64,000 bases of DNA from Tetracladium setigerum (GCA_031472005.1 PZJY01000007.1:1909808-1973807), one strand, 5' to 3'. Positions 9,497 to 21,814 are shown, numbered from the stretch's first letter. Numbers and translations: made by a program. Notes: a model not told the origin generated them from the sequence alone.

Positions 9497-12007
9497 CTAA
9501 CCTAGCTTGACTTTCACAGGGTCCGTTGCGTGAGCTTCCCATACGTGTTTTGGTACCCATCCGAGTGCACGTCGATACATCACCCCTTCACGGCGGTCAA
9601 CCCAGAGGACGTTATAAAATTCGCACAAGATATCCTCCTCGGGATGCCGAGGCGTGGGCAATGCCGCCGCTGTCATATCTCGAGTCATCTCGAAGAATGA
9701 TCCATCGCGCATCCTGCGCTTGACAACGTTCCAGACGCGCTTCTTGATATCAACATTTCCTCTTAGATCATACTTGGCCTTGTCTCGAAGATAGGCTTTC
9801 CGCGCCCCGAACCACTGGCTCAGAGTCTTAGACTCTCTCTTGGCGTAGACTGGAGAGAGTTTACGTAGCCTCGCGGTCATTGCATCGGAGTGCTTACCTA
9901 CATCCTCGAGCGCTTTGTCTAGCCTTAGCCTCAGTGACTCACTCGGCACCAACGTTTTGTCGAATGCCATAGAGACATCGAAAACCAAGGCGTATCTTCC
10001 TTTGTCGCTTATCCACTTGGGTTCGTACCGAAACTCCTGACTCACATTGCCGGCTCGGTACATATCCTCGCCCGTCTCATATAGCCTCCACTCCAGAGAT
10101 CGACGAACATCTCGAGCATTCGCACTTCCTCTCGAGATTGCAATCAATTCGATGGAAGTAGCTTGATCAATGGGCTCTTTGGCGGTGAGTCGAAGGAGTC
10201 CTGCAAAAGCGCCATTTGGCTGCTGGAGAACCAGGATTGGGCAGGCCTTCACATCATCGGGGCCAAGTTTGAAGGTCGTATCCTCATAGACAGATATTTT
10301 GGGCGTGGCGAGAGCATGAGCACGGGTGCTCATGCTCATACTAAGCACGGTTGCTGGGAATAGTGTTGCTGTGGTTGTGAAGCCCGTTAGATATGCAGGG
10401 GTACTCAGAAAATTTTGTTCAGACGAGTTCTCATCCAAAAGTGACGCAGCTTTGGTAGAGGTATTCTTGTCTTTCATGTTAGCGAGCCCGGCTGCCAATG
10501 ACTAAATGTGAGGAATTGCAACTGCCCTGCATCTTATCCATTGTAGCGTGACTTACATCAAGGTAATCTTCTAATGAGAGGGGTTCAAGCACTGCTTCTA
10601 ATGCCTCACCCCCTATCGAAAGATGCCATTCAACCAAATTGGATGTACGCCAGCTCCCGGCTCGATCTTGGTATTCCTTCTCGTGATTGTACGACAATCC
10701 AGACAGAAGACTCCACGGATCAACAAAAACTTGCCAACCACACCATGACCAAGAAGGTAAACTGGAACAGATACTCTCATCTTCAACTCGATCCACGCGA
10801 CGATCTGCCATACCAAAGGGTTGCCACAACAGTGCATGATCGAGGAAGAGCCGTGGCAAGCCATGGATAAATCCGCCGGGGAATGATTTCCCCAGGGCTT
10901 TCAAGACCCCCGTTATCCCGCGCATGGCATCCTGCGAGTAGCTAAACTCTCGACCGTTGTAAGGGCAGATAAGATCGACGTAGAAGCCAAAGTCCGGCCA
11001 CCGCCTTGTTGAGAATCGCTGGCCCATTTCTGCACGCGACTCAACACCAGCACTATCCGGGTCGGGCATGAGATCAACTCCATCCCACACGCAGCAGTGG
11101 CAATCCCAGAAGAGCCCATCGACAAGAAAGATGACAGCTCGTTTGCAAAGAATTTGCTCCTGGTACGTCCAGCCTCTGGTGGCCCATCGAGATCTTGACA
11201 GCGTGTGATATCGTGCAGTCATGGCTTTGACTCTCTGCTCCTCCTTCCGCCTTTGAAGGTTCGCAGCTTGCACTAGAGGACCTGCATTGCGATCCACGTC
11301 CCTGTACCAACTTTTGGACCAGTATTCATCCTCAGATCGCGTCGTCATGAACATCGGCCATTCAGATGCTAAGCCACTGTCATACATCTCCTCTGGAGCA
11401 GCGGCGATAATGGTCAGATACGCTCCCTCATACACTTTGTCCATCTTCGCTACTTGACTGAGGGTTCCCCCATCCCCAACATCGTTCTGCACGATGCAGA
11501 GTCTATCGACCCATACGTACCGTTCTCCCAGAGCATGACTGAAATCCATGGCATGTCTAATAACTGATGGAATTCGCTCCAGCAGTTGCTCCTCATTGAA
11601 GAAGCCTGGACGCTGAAAGTCTGCAATACTAGCGGTATCAAGTAGCAAGGGCCATGTGTTGCTGTAGCAGAGACTGGGTCGCCCCGAGTCTCTGGCCAAA
11701 CGTAGCTGAGCGCTACATAGCGATGCGCTGAGAGTCCGGGGACCATACAATGTTGATGCGTGTCGATGAGCCATTTCGGGACGTCTTCTGAAACTTGCTG
11801 CGCTATTGGTCTTGCAAGGCACACATCTCCGTGGAGATCATTACAAGCAGAAATCCATGCACGGACTTGATTGATGTAGCTGGGAGAGGTGACGCTGTCC
11901 GAGGTCTGATGTGCTTCAAATGGATTGTGATCGAGATTCATCCGGCCCACCAGATCGATTGGCGGCTCAGATGGGGCCTCCAGTTGTGGAGCCGCAGGAT
12001 GGGACAT
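9497..12007 (-). CDS. HET-domain (heterokaryon incompatibility) protein, one apparent frameshift
   Basis: Two exons separated by a clear intron (10502-10556, GTAAGT...TTTAG, phase 0). The HET domain signatures are present: RYVALSYVW (about residues 96-104), GERYVWVDRLCIVQND, MDKVYEGAYLTIIAAA, SRWATRGWTYQEQILC and, near the end, EFYNVLWVDRREGVMYRRALG. Such proteins take part in nonself recognition and programmed death of fused cells; they are abundant in Pezizomycotina. The reading frame changes between the SYVW block and the next conserved block (LLLDTASIADFQRPGFF). The likely point is a C4 run on the plus strand at 11682-11685. One missing base there would restore a whole-codon length (818 residues). 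No intron fits the gap. Either the gene is inactivated or the sequence has a homopolymer error. Confidence 0.85.
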
Positions 12008-14106
12008 GGTGGGTAAGCTAAGTATCCCAAAAGAAGAAAAAAAAAACCAATTATTATTTCACGGGAGCTCTGTCTTTTGATTCTCCTGATAGGTGAAAGG
12101 GTGTTGAATGTATAGGTATTCAAGACGAAATGAATAAGGCTACGACCGAACTTGACCAGAGTCATCGCGGGCGTGACTGTCCAATCAAAGTCAGCACCAG
12201 CCGTGAACAAACCACGGCCAAGTTTCTCTCTGCAGGCTCCCTTTCAGTTGAACTTCAAATGGAAGAGATAAGGAAGTAACATTTTGAAATCTTGCATGGA
12301 TAGAAGTAATTGAATTTCTAAGACGCTCGGGTGACATACCTAGGTACCTACTTTGATCGTTCGCCGGAGACAATTTTTCGCTCAAGAAGGACAGAGAACG
12401 AGGCTTTATATCGGGCGATTCTCATCGTTGCTATTATTCCCTGCGAGTAAATTCGCATATCTGAATCGGTAAATTGTCCAACTTGGTTCGGCTTCAAGCG
12501 CTAGCTTTCCCATCGGCTGAAAAGACCAATGGCGGGATGGACTGGAGTTGTTGCAGCGAACGAACTTGGCCGATTTGCAGACAAGGGATATATTCACAAC
12601 ACAGAAATACATAAACAATCAAGATCTACCACCTTTGAGACAATAATGAGAAGAACGGAATTCATCAAGTGAACTACAAGCTCGAAGGTAGGTGATTTGC
12701 AACTAATAGGGAACTTTAGGGAAGTCCTTGCATTGCACGATGCTAATAGAATCACAAATATTAGATTGTCAAGCAACAGGCAAGGATGGTATTGACGTAC
12801 CTTACCCATCAATACTGCTGGAGGTACATTCGACAAAGCTAGGCCATTTTCCTATTGTGCGTTGCTATTAAGTGAGTAATCACTAGACAGGCATGAGAAG
12901 AGCCTCTACTAAAGCCATCTCCAGGACATCAAGAGATCAGAACTTTCTCACCCGTCCGATCGATCCACTTATCGAGGAAATGCACAACCGCTTTTCCTTC
13001 TAAATTGAATTCACAAGAGGGAAGGACAAGGATAGATGACAAACGTCTCCCTGTGGGTTTGCAACAAAGCTACTCAAGCATCCTCATTTTCCGAAGAAAC
13101 ATTTGTTTTGATCGGATCTTGCCGCCGACTGCAAACACAAACGGTACGCTGCCGTGAAACTGCAAGTTCACTTGCAATATCTCAGCCCTACCACAAGGAA
13201 GTTTTGTAGGGAATGCGGCTCCATGACTTTAAATTTCTGAAACAACGGCGGGACGATCCGCTTCGTTGGCAGCGTTTTCCCCCCTTGTACCTGGAAAATG
13301 TTACGTGCAGGATACTGGGAGAATACTCGATAGAGGAACGGATTGTTACTCAATTGAGTCAATTTCCCTTGGCTCCACTGTCGTATTGTTGCGAATGTCA
13401 CGGTACAGTGGGTGTAAAGTGGGTGTGAAGTGGATGTGGAGTATAGTAGGGCGAGAGACCTGTACTGTACAGATTGGCTTTCAGGGGATGTTGGGATACA
13501 TGTGATAATCGAGAGACTAGAGTAGTAGGTTCTCACTACTGGACAGATCTAAGTAGGATTATTGGTGGTGGCTTGTCGTATTTGTTATCCCTATCCCTAT
13601 TTCCAACGAGTACATGCACCAGCATGTAAGCTACGAAGTAGTTGAAAACTACTGGAGTGATCTGCAAGTTTATCACCAAAATAGAAGTAAAGGGCATGGA
13701 GAAAACGGGTTGTGCTCAGCCCGAAGCACAGGCTTAGCGCGCCAAGTTTTACGAAATATCTCTCCATGGCGGCGCACGAGCTTGGTAAAGTGTGGCATGT
13801 GTGGGCCAGTAATCTAAATTCTGCCAACTTTGAAGCTTGACATGAGACGACTAAAATCTCAGGAGGCTGTGCCGCTGGGTGGTCTGAGAAACACAAGGGA
13901 CGGACTTTCACCTTGCCATATGGCGTACAAGTACTTACATACGACGGCTGCCTTGGGGTGATCAGTCGTTCATGGGTCTCTTGAACTCCTGTTCTTATTT
14001 TCTCTAATAAGCTTTACGTTGGTAGTTGTTGTATATCCACGCGCCGTATCAAGTTGCTGCTGCACAAACTCCTACAATACCACCATCACTACATTGATGG
14101 GCCAAA
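12008..14106. other. Gene-poor 2.1 kb; holds a second small repeat cluster
   Basis: No gene is supported. Open frames are short on both strands. The first ~100 bases upstream of the HET start include an A-rich run. A few copies of the motif seen at 840-1840 recur at 13031-13166. Confidence 0.55.
13031..13166 (+). repeat. Second cluster of the array motif
   Basis: The best copy (about 13036-13069) reads ATGACAAACGTCTCCCTG then GGTTTGCAACAAAG, clearly type A. Two weaker copies follow at about 13111-13138 (CTTGCCGCCGACTGCAAACA) and 13146-13166 (ACGCTGCCGTG, AAACTGCAAG). They lie 11 kb from the main array, on the same strand. Confidence 0.45.
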
Positions 14107-15008
14107 ATGTCTACGGCAGATTTCGATAACTTCTTCTTCACGTCCAACCGGACTGAATATGTCTGTCCTGGCTTCCAATCCGCGAAATGTACACCTCCGT
14201 CAGCGTGCGCCACTGATCCTAAAACCGGCTCTACCTATTGCTGCGATGCAAGACATCCCGAAAGACCTTCAATGGGGCGGGTGTGCTGGAGCATTGATAG
14301 GAAATGTGCAAATGACGGGAGCACGAAGAACTGTGGAGATGGCGACAATTCATGGTGCTGTCTAAGCAAAACGTTTGTTTTCCCATCTCCTGCCCTCACC
14401 TCAAACTATGGACCAAAAGCGCCAGTGTTATTTATATCATTTCTAATATTGGGGATTGAGATAGTGAGAATTGCACCGGAAACGCGGGACAGACCAACAA
14501 TTGCTGGGCTACAGGCTACGACATACTGCGGGATATAGATCGAACGGCGCTGAATGATACATACTCGTCGTTAAGCTCTGCGAGGCCATCGCAGGCTTCC
14601 TGGGCCTTCGATCCCCTCGCCTTGATAGCTGCAACCCAGACAGGATCCCAAACAGCATCGCAGACATCCTTCAGTCGCACCAGCACGCCGAGCGTTACCT
14701 CAACATCGAGCAATTCGCCAACATCGACCCCGCCCTCTTCAGACAGTTCATCGATATCGGGTGGTGCGATTGGCGGGATTGTCGTGGGCGTCGTGGCTGT
14801 TATTGCGGTAGGAGCCGGTCTATTCTTCTTCGCCAGGAGGCGGAAACAACGGAAAGCGGCTGCGGTACCCGAACTAGGAGACAATAATATGTATAAAGAT
14901 GCTGGAGTACCGAAGGTCGAGCTCTCTTCGCAGCCGCATCCGCAAGAGCTTAGTACAGAGCCTCTGGTGGCAGAGTTGGATGCGGGTCCGCCGGTACACA
15001 AGAAATGA
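14107..15008 (+). CDS. Cys-rich single-span membrane glycoprotein, fungal-specific
   Basis: Two exons (14107-14372, 14465-15008; intron GTTTGT...ATAG) give 269 residues. Residues 1-120 form a compact Cys-rich module (CPGF, CCDARH, CWSIDRKC, NSWCCL, ENCTGN, NNCW). A Ser/Thr/Pro-rich stretch of about 60 residues follows, likely O-glycosylated. Then comes one membrane span, IGGIVVGVVAVIAVGAGLFF, a basic stop-transfer RRRKQRK and a cytoplasmic tail of about 50 residues. There is no obvious N-terminal signal peptide, so the span may serve as a reverse signal anchor with the Cys-rich side outside. The layout resembles fungal wall-sensor-like proteins, but I do not recognise a named family and assign no function. 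Confidence 0.75.
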
Positions 15009-15793
15009 GATTATTAGTAGGGTTCTTTGGTTTGGCGTTATTGGGAATTATGAGTACTCACTCTAGCGGTATGGGATGGAGCGGAACGAGGTACTTTTAA
15101 TGATAGATGATTAAATCGAGGACTTAACGTCGTTGAAGAGTAATTGTCCGGATGGCTTCGGCTCTTCTCTTGGCGTGTTAGTTTTGATAGATGAGGATCT
15201 GGATGTATAGATTGGCTTGACGGGCTAGTAACAGCAAATAAAGTCTGAACAAATCTGCTATGGAATGGATACTATTAATAATATGTCTTTAAGCAGAGGA
15301 AGGGAAACAAATACTCAATTGGATCAACATCGCGATGGGCTCGACCCATCTCCAACCCCACCATCCGCTATGCCCAAACAAGCAACCAAATCCCCAATCT
15401 CGTTGTGTCTCTCTCCTTATCGGACCAACAACTCCCACAACTCACTCCACAGTAAGTATCAAGCGGCACATCGTGTCACGACTCTCATCGCAACCACAGG
15501 CCGAAGCTATCGCCCTGCACATGAACATCTATCTTACTTGTCCCGGGTTGGAGCTGCCAATTGGAATTTATTCTGTAACTGTACACACACATATCGCAAG
15601 ACTTCGCCGCTGTCGGCCTCTCAAGACTCTGGACTCTTGACTCGATTGATACATTGAATCCCGTGGTGCTTTTACTATATATCATCATCTATCTACCCCT
15701 CCTCCTCCATCCAATATTTCTCTCTTTCTCTCTCATCTCTACTCAACCCTCTATTTCCTCACAAGTCCCCTCTTCCACACACACCTCTACACA
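15009..15793. other. Intergenic, promoter side of the amine oxidase gene
   Basis: No gene supported. The last 120 bases before 15794 are strongly CT-rich, common upstream of highly expressed fungal genes. A possible GATA-factor site (CTTATC) is at 15416-15421. Confidence 0.5.
15675..15681 (+). promoter_or_regulatory. Candidate TATA element, amine oxidase gene
   Basis: TATATAT about 115 bp upstream of the ATG at 15794, followed by a CT-rich leader. The position suits a core promoter. Confidence 0.4.
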
Positions 15794-18104
15794 ATGGCTC
15801 TCGATAGACTGAAGTCAGTTTCCCAGCACCTCACTGGTGGTGCCCCTCCTCATCCATTCGATCCCCTCTCCAATGCCGAGATCGAGTTGGCTGTCCAGGT
15901 TGTCCGCAAAGAACATGGACAGCTCGCATACAATGCAGTCACATTGTGGGAACCAAGAAAGAAAGAGATGCTCAAATGGATTGCGGATCCCAGCATTCCC
16001 CGACCTGCCCGAGTAGCCGATGTAGTTGCAATCGCTCCCGGCGGAAAGGTAGTGGAAGGCTTGGTAGATTTGAAATCCGAGAAGATTCTGAAATGGGATA
16101 CTTTGGAGGGTGTTCAGCCTCTTGTAAGTTCTCGGAACCGAGACCTGATTGTAGACTTTTCGCTTACCGTACCGTACCAGATTACTATGGAAGATCTCCA
16201 AATCGTTGAGCACGTGTGCAGAAAAGACCCAGGAGTCATCGAGCAATGTATCGTCAGTGGTATTCCAGCCACAGACATGCACAAAGTTTACTGTGATCGT
16301 AAGTAAATCGTCATTGTGTTAACGTCTCAGTGTTAAAAGATAATTTAGCTTGGACAATTGGCTATGACGAAAGATTTGGCAGCAATGTCCGACTCCAACA
16401 GGCTCTCATGTACTATCGTCCCCACGAAGACGACAGCCAATACTCTTTCCCTCTTGATTTCTGCCCCATCTTTGATGCCAACGCCCAAAAGATTGTACAC
16501 ATCGACATTCCAGAAGTCCGTCGTCCAGTCAGCACCCAAAAACCAAACAACTATCACCCCGCCAGTGTCGAAGCCGAAGGTGGCTACAGAACTGACATCA
16601 AGCCAATCAACATCACCCAGCCAGAAGGTGTATCTTTCAAGATCGAGGGAAGAACCATTGACTGGCAAAACTGGAAGGTTCACGTGGGATTCAACTACAA
16701 GGAGGGAATTGTCCTCAACAACATCACTTATAACGATAAGGGTGTTGTGAGACCAATTTTCTACCGACTTTCGCTTGCCGAAATGGTTGTTCCTTACGGA
16801 AATCCCGAACATCCTCATCAACGCAAACACGCCTTTGATCTTGGCGAGTATGGAGGAGGTTATATGACCAACTCGCTCTCTCTGGGTTGCGATTGCAAGG
16901 GTTCGATTCACTATATGGTCAGTATTTCTTTTCGCATACCAATATTCGCAACTTTCACTAATATATTATAGGATGCTGCTTTCGTCAACCGAGCCGGGAA
17001 CTCCACCACCATTAAAAACGCAATCTGCATCCACGAAGAAGACGCCGGTATTCTCTTCAAGCACACTGATTTCCGTGACGACTCTGTCATCGTCACTCGA
17101 GGCCGCAAGCTTATCATCTCCCACATTTTCACCGCCGCCAACTACGAATACTGCGTCTACTGGATTTTCCACCAGGACGGTACCGTGCAGCTCGAGATCA
17201 AACTCACCGGCATCTTAAACACCTATGCCATGAACCCAGGCGAGGACACTAAAGGCTGGGGAACTGAAGTCTACCCAGGAGTCAATGCCCACAACCACCA
17301 ACATCTCTTCTGTCTCCGTATCGACCCCAACATCGACGGCCCAAATAACACAGTCTTCCAAGTCGATGCTGCTCAAGGCGCTGGCGAGGTCGGATCCAAA
17401 GAAAATTTCTACGGAAATGCCTTCTATGCCAAGAAGACAAAGTACAGGACCGTTGGAGAAGCAACTTCTGATTATGATGGTGTGACGAGCAGGACGTGGG
17501 AGATGGCTAACGAGAATAAGCTCAATCCTTACAGTCACAAACCTGTTTCGTACAAGCTTGTGAGCAGGGAGTGTCCACCACTTATGCCAAAGGAAGGATC
17601 TCTCGTGTGGAAGAGAGCTGGTTTCGCTAGACACGCGGTGCATGTCACTCAATGTAAGTTTTCTTTTTCCTCCCAACCTAGACCCCCTTCTCTCCAAATA
17701 TACATATACTAACGCCCACCCCCCACAGACGCCGACGACCAAACCCAACCAGCCGGCCGTCACGTCCCCAAACCTCCGGCACACCCTCCCGCGGCATCCC
17801 AGAATGGCTCGAAGACTCCAGCGCCAACATCGAAAACACCGACGTAGTTCTCTGGCACACCTTCGGCATCACGCACTTCCCCTCGCCCGAAGATTTCCCC
17901 GTCATGCCCGCCGAGCCCATGACGTTGCTCTTGCGACCACGCAATTTCTTCACCAAGAATCCCGCGCTCGATGTGCCGCCAAGTTATGCGAGCACGCCCA
18001 GTCAGGTGAGGAGTGGGAAGGGGGCCGTCGATTTGACGGATAGGGCGAGTACGCTTGTTGATGCTGCTGCTGCTGCGGGGGGAGTTGTTGCGCGAAGTAG
18101 ATGA
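15794..18104 (+). CDS. Copper amine oxidase, one apparent frameshift in the last exon
   Basis: Oxidatively deaminates primary amines to aldehyde, ammonia and H2O2, allowing amines to serve as nitrogen source. Five exons (15794-16123, 16181-16298, 16349-16917, 16972-17653, 17729-18104) give about 691 residues. The topaquinone precursor tyrosine is in FTAANYEYC (about Tyr397). The catalytic-base aspartate region is HAFDLGEYGGG. Two copper histidines are in AHNHQHLF (about 448 and 450). In the last exon the frame of YADDQTQPAGRHVP does not continue into the conserved TSGTPSRGIPEW and WHTFGITHFPSPEDFP blocks, which hold the third copper ligand. One extra base at the C4 run 17766-17769 would join them. 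If the shift is real, the protein ends early and loses that ligand. No signal peptide is seen. Confidence 0.9.
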
Positions 18105-19139
18105 AGAGAGCGAATGGGCGGGTGAAAAAGAGAAAGGATTTTGGGGTGTTTACAGTACGGTTTTTTTCATAAGACCGACTGTTGTTGCATTGCTGGAGTT
18201 TATATCATTCTTTCTTGCACATAAATTTCATCATGGGGCGTACTTTTTAATCTGTTTGGGCCTGTTGTTGGAAGTTTCAATTTATACGTAGCTACGAAGA
18301 GAAATGAATATCATGAATTCATCTATCCTTCCTCAAAATATCTGTGTGTGAAAAAAAACATGGGTTTGGTAAATGAAATAATGCGATTGACTTCTGCTTA
18401 AAAGTGTGACCGGGTCTTCAACTACGACTGGAAATTCCGTGAGGGACTCTGGAGTAATATTTAAAATGCGATTGTGTATTGTAATCTTACTCTTTGCATT
18501 CACCCGGCCAAAAAAATCCGTCTCTCAAAGAGAAATATATGTCTCCGTCATTTGATTAAGTAGTTAAAATTTCGTGAAATGTTTTATGCTTCGGTGGTTT
18601 ATTGATACGAAGTGTATATGCCTTTTTATTTACCTCGAAACACCGATGTCTCCGTTTGCTCGTATGCATGCCAAGCACGAAATGAAATGTATGAATTTCA
18701 CATCACGGAGGAGACACGAATGCAAGTTTTGCTTGTGTTTTTTTCCTTTTTTTAAGATAGAATTTTTTGGTTGAAGAAGGTATCTATCTATCCGATTAAG
18801 GAGATGAAATTTAAACCTATTTTTACATTGGGGGGGGGGGGGGCGAATGTGGCTTCATTCACACCGTAAAGCAGAGCGTTGAGATTTGTAACGTCGTAAT
18901 TCATGAATAGAAAACGGTATAAAAATATCGTGCGAAGTACCAATAGCTCCACGAAAGACAATGCACCGCAAAATGCAAATGTAGATGTGGGATGGACCAT
19001 CTGACATGTTTTGTTCTGGTCTCGGTAACCTTGCATTCCACACCAAGGGGATAGCGACCCTGCGTTTTTCCCGGGTGTAATCAAAGCATACAAGCTTCAG
19101 CAGGAGAAGAAAGTAACGGAGTTCGCCTGATCTGAGACT
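18105..19139. other. Convergent intergenic region with low-complexity tracts
   Basis: About 1 kb between the 3' ends of the amine oxidase gene (plus) and the next gene (minus). AT-rich, with several T runs and one 14-base G run; no gene seen. Confidence 0.5.
18830..18843. repeat. G14 homopolymer
   Basis: Fourteen consecutive G residues flanked by AT-rich DNA. The true length is uncertain with any sequencing chemistry. Confidence 0.85.
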
Positions 19140-20132
19140 TCAATCATCTCCAGAGGCGGCACTCCTCCTGATGAATGACAACCTATTACCCACCCTGCCC
19201 ATCAACTTCTCTATCCTATTCCCCTCGAGGGGCATAAGATCCGGTCTTCTGTTCAACCTAGCATACAAGGTCTGAAACTCATTTAAACTCTTTCTAGCCG
19301 CCTCATCTCTACACAAAGTAGCGAGATGGTCCATCACCCTCTGATGTCTTCGGATCTCATCATCACCCATAAACTTGCGTCGCTCAACCTGCTCGGGAGG
19401 CGTGGGTTCCCGGAAGCCATTCGCCTCAGAAGCAATGGTGCGCATCTTGGAATAGTCATTTGCACGCTCAGCTCGGGGTTTGCTGATTTCGGTGTAGTTG
19501 CCGACGGATTTGACATATTCTTGGAATGCAGGACCGTCTTCGAGCGTGATGCCGAGAAGCTCGTTGCGGAGGCGGTTGTCAGTGACGGAGAAACGACCGC
19601 TCCATTCAGCTGTTGAGTGGTGTCCCCACATGTACGGGCCAGGATTGTCTGAAGTGTAGTCTGCGGAGTCGTCGGTGGTGGAGTCGAGAGTGCAGATAGA
19701 TGAGGAATTGGATGTCTTGCGAGACTGAAGGCTCAGGATTGAGGATCGAGGTTGTAGATCCAGTGTCGATCTGGAACGTTGGATATTTTGTCGGAAGCTG
19801 GACAGCGCGTTGAAAGTGCGAGATCTGGGAATTCCAGATCGTGGGTGAATGGTGTCTTGCGATGGAAGCGGCTGACGAGGCATCCGACCAAGAGGGTGGG
19901 AAGCTGGTTGAGACATTGAAGGCTTTCGCGACTCGAGTGGCTGGCCTTGTCCAAGAGTTTGATATTGAGCTTGAGTTGGGGAGATTGGTCGCATGAGATT
20001 TCGGGGAACCACGTTCTATCATCGTGTCAGCGACAACATCAGGTGCAAAGTGAATAGTAGGTGGTTGCATACCTCCTTTTTGTATGAAGGGAGATTGGTC
20101 GGAGTGCTCACAAAGCGGCGTTCCTTGGTCAT
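19140..20132 (-). CDS. Conserved-looking fungal protein of unknown function
   Basis: Two exons (20132-20073 and 20015-19140; intron GTATGC...GATAG, phase 0) give 311 residues. The short first exon (MTKERRFVSTPTNLPSYKKE) was recovered from the splice sites; its ATG is the first upstream in-frame one. The N-terminal half is Ser/Pro/Arg-rich and probably disordered. The C-terminal half (from about residue 140) is more ordered, with WSGRFSVTDNRLRNE, TPPEQVERRKF and a charged helical segment including HLATLCRDEAARKSLNEFQ. I recognise no domain, signal peptide or membrane span. Confidence 0.65.
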
Positions 20133-20758
20133 CTTTGGGGTTTGGAAAAGATGTAATTGATCGCTGAGAGACGGGTCAATAGTCAGTAGGGTCGAGTTCT
20201 CTTATATGGGTGGCTAGTAGGGTAACAGGAAGCAGCTCGCAAAGTGCTTAAAATTTGGGGGAAGGCAGTTAAAAGGCCATTCCCCATAAACTTTAATATG
20301 CCAATCTAGGAGGTTAAATCTTATTAGCAGCCCATATAATGGAAGGTACTTATGGTTGCGGTTGCTTCAAGCTTAAGGAAGGTACTACTACAAGTTGGCA
20401 CTTGCCTCATAGAGCTCAAAGAAACTGCGATCGAGGTAATTGCCATAAATTGCTATAACCTGCTTACTAAACGGAGCAGATATAATCATGTCAATGCTGA
20501 CATATGAGAAGAAATGCGGATCATGTTGACTTCGGTCCATACAGCAACGGTTCGAGGAAGTTCACAAAAACCCGTCAACTTCCCCATAAATTAGCCGAGC
20601 TCGGGAGCTCCCGTGTTAGCGTCTTTGTGCAGGAAGCTAGCGAAGCACGTGCACAGGACAGAACTCAAGGAAATAAACAAAAGGGGTATCTTTCATTATG
20701 TGTGCTAGCGCGCTATTTCTTCTAACGATCTTTCACACCTCTATCACGCAATCAGCGT
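20133..20758. other. Intergenic, no gene seen
   Basis: About 630 bp holding the promoter of the minus-strand unknown gene (19140-20132) and the 3' region of the minus-strand TANGO2 gene. No recognised element. Confidence 0.45.
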
Positions 20759-21814
20759 CTACAAGACTGCAAGAGGGCGGACTTCGTTTCCCTTACTTTC
20801 ACCATTCCACCCATCTATCTTAAAGTCAAACTTCTTATCTCCATTACCCCTTGGTATAGGCTGGCCTTGAGCATCATAGAGGGCTCGCTCTCTATATGTG
20901 ACATTTCCATCCCAATCAACGAGCAGAACCGTTTGTCGTTGTGTGCCATATACACCCGTCATGAAATTGGACACCTCTGGAGCTGGAGTCTCTTCACTGG
21001 TTGTCAAACTGCTGTCAATGCTTGAAGTCGTGGCAGTGGCAATATCATCAGACTTGGGTGTCTCAACATGAGAAGGCTCTTCACCAATGGAACGAATGAA
21101 GATGGAGTGCTTCAGCTTCACGAGATGAGATTGGAAGTCACTCCCTTCTAAAGCTGGCAAAGTGTCCGTATCAAGGATACCATAGAGCTTTTCCACCAAT
21201 TCTTCTTCTCCCAAGTCCGCAGCCGCTGCTTCCTCTACGACTTCAAGAAGCTTCTCCTTGCCATTTTGAACCTTGGGCCAGGTCAGCGGATCATCATATG
21301 ATGTATTGCTCAGACCATAAACCTCTCCCCTCCTCTCCGCAACCCATGGTATTTCTTCCCGGGACAGGCTCCTGTTTGAGATAATAGCAAGAGGCTCGAT
21401 TTCGTCTTTGGTTCCCTGTCTCTTTCGTAATTTTCCACACAATAGCGAGAATCCACCGACTCCTTTGACACCCTCACCCTCCAACAGATGATCAACGAAT
21501 TGGTGTGTGCTCTTGTCATTTGGGCTTGTCAGCCATGCCGTCACCATTCCTCCTCGACTCTTCAGACCTTGCAATGGGTGATCTGGATCATCTTCCTCCC
21601 TGTAATTCGTCAACACAGCAAAGTTGCCTGTCTTTGTAATTCCCAGCCATGTTCCTTGCTCTCGCCGTAGGAGGTCTCGGGATGATAGAATTTCTTGGTG
21701 ACGAGCGGACCACCAGTGTGGAAGACTTGTAGGACGTCGAATGAACTCATCTCGATTGTCTAGGAGTATGAGGGAGTAGGAGGGATGTGCGGTGGTGGCA
21801 AGTACAATGCACAT
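20759..21814 (-). CDS. TANGO2 / NRDE-family protein
   Basis: Single exon, 351 residues from the ATG at 21814. I chose this start over the in-frame upstream extension because family members begin with Met-Cys, and here the sequence is MCIVLATTAHPSYSLILLDNRDEF. The signature Asn-Arg-Asp-Glu (residues 20-23) and RRPTSLPHWW follow directly. GTWLGITKTGNFAVLTNYRE, SRGGMVTAWL and the late TGVYGTQRQTVLLVDWDGNVTYRER complete the family pattern. TANGO2 proteins are linked to Golgi organisation and to heme or lipid handling; the molecular activity is unsettled. A Ser/Thr-rich insert (about residues 250-280) separates the last two blocks. Confidence 0.88.
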   Translation of the reverse strand: MCIVLATTAHPSYSLILLDNRDEFIRRPTSLPHWWSARHQEILSSRDLLRREQGTWLGITKTGNFAVLTNYREEDDPDHPLQGLKSRGGMVTAWLTSPNDKSTHQFVDHLLEGEGVKGVGGFSLLCGKLRKRQGTKDEIEPLAIISNRSLSREEIPWVAERRGEVYGLSNTSYDDPLTWPKVQNGKEKLLEVVEEAAAADLGEEELVEKLYGILDTDTLPALEGSDFQSHLVKLKHSIFIRSIGEEPSHVETPKSDDIATATTSSIDSSLTTSEETPAPEVSNFMTGVYGTQRQTVLLVDWDGNVTYRERALYDAQGQPIPRGNGDKKFDFKIDGWNGESKGNEVRPLAVL

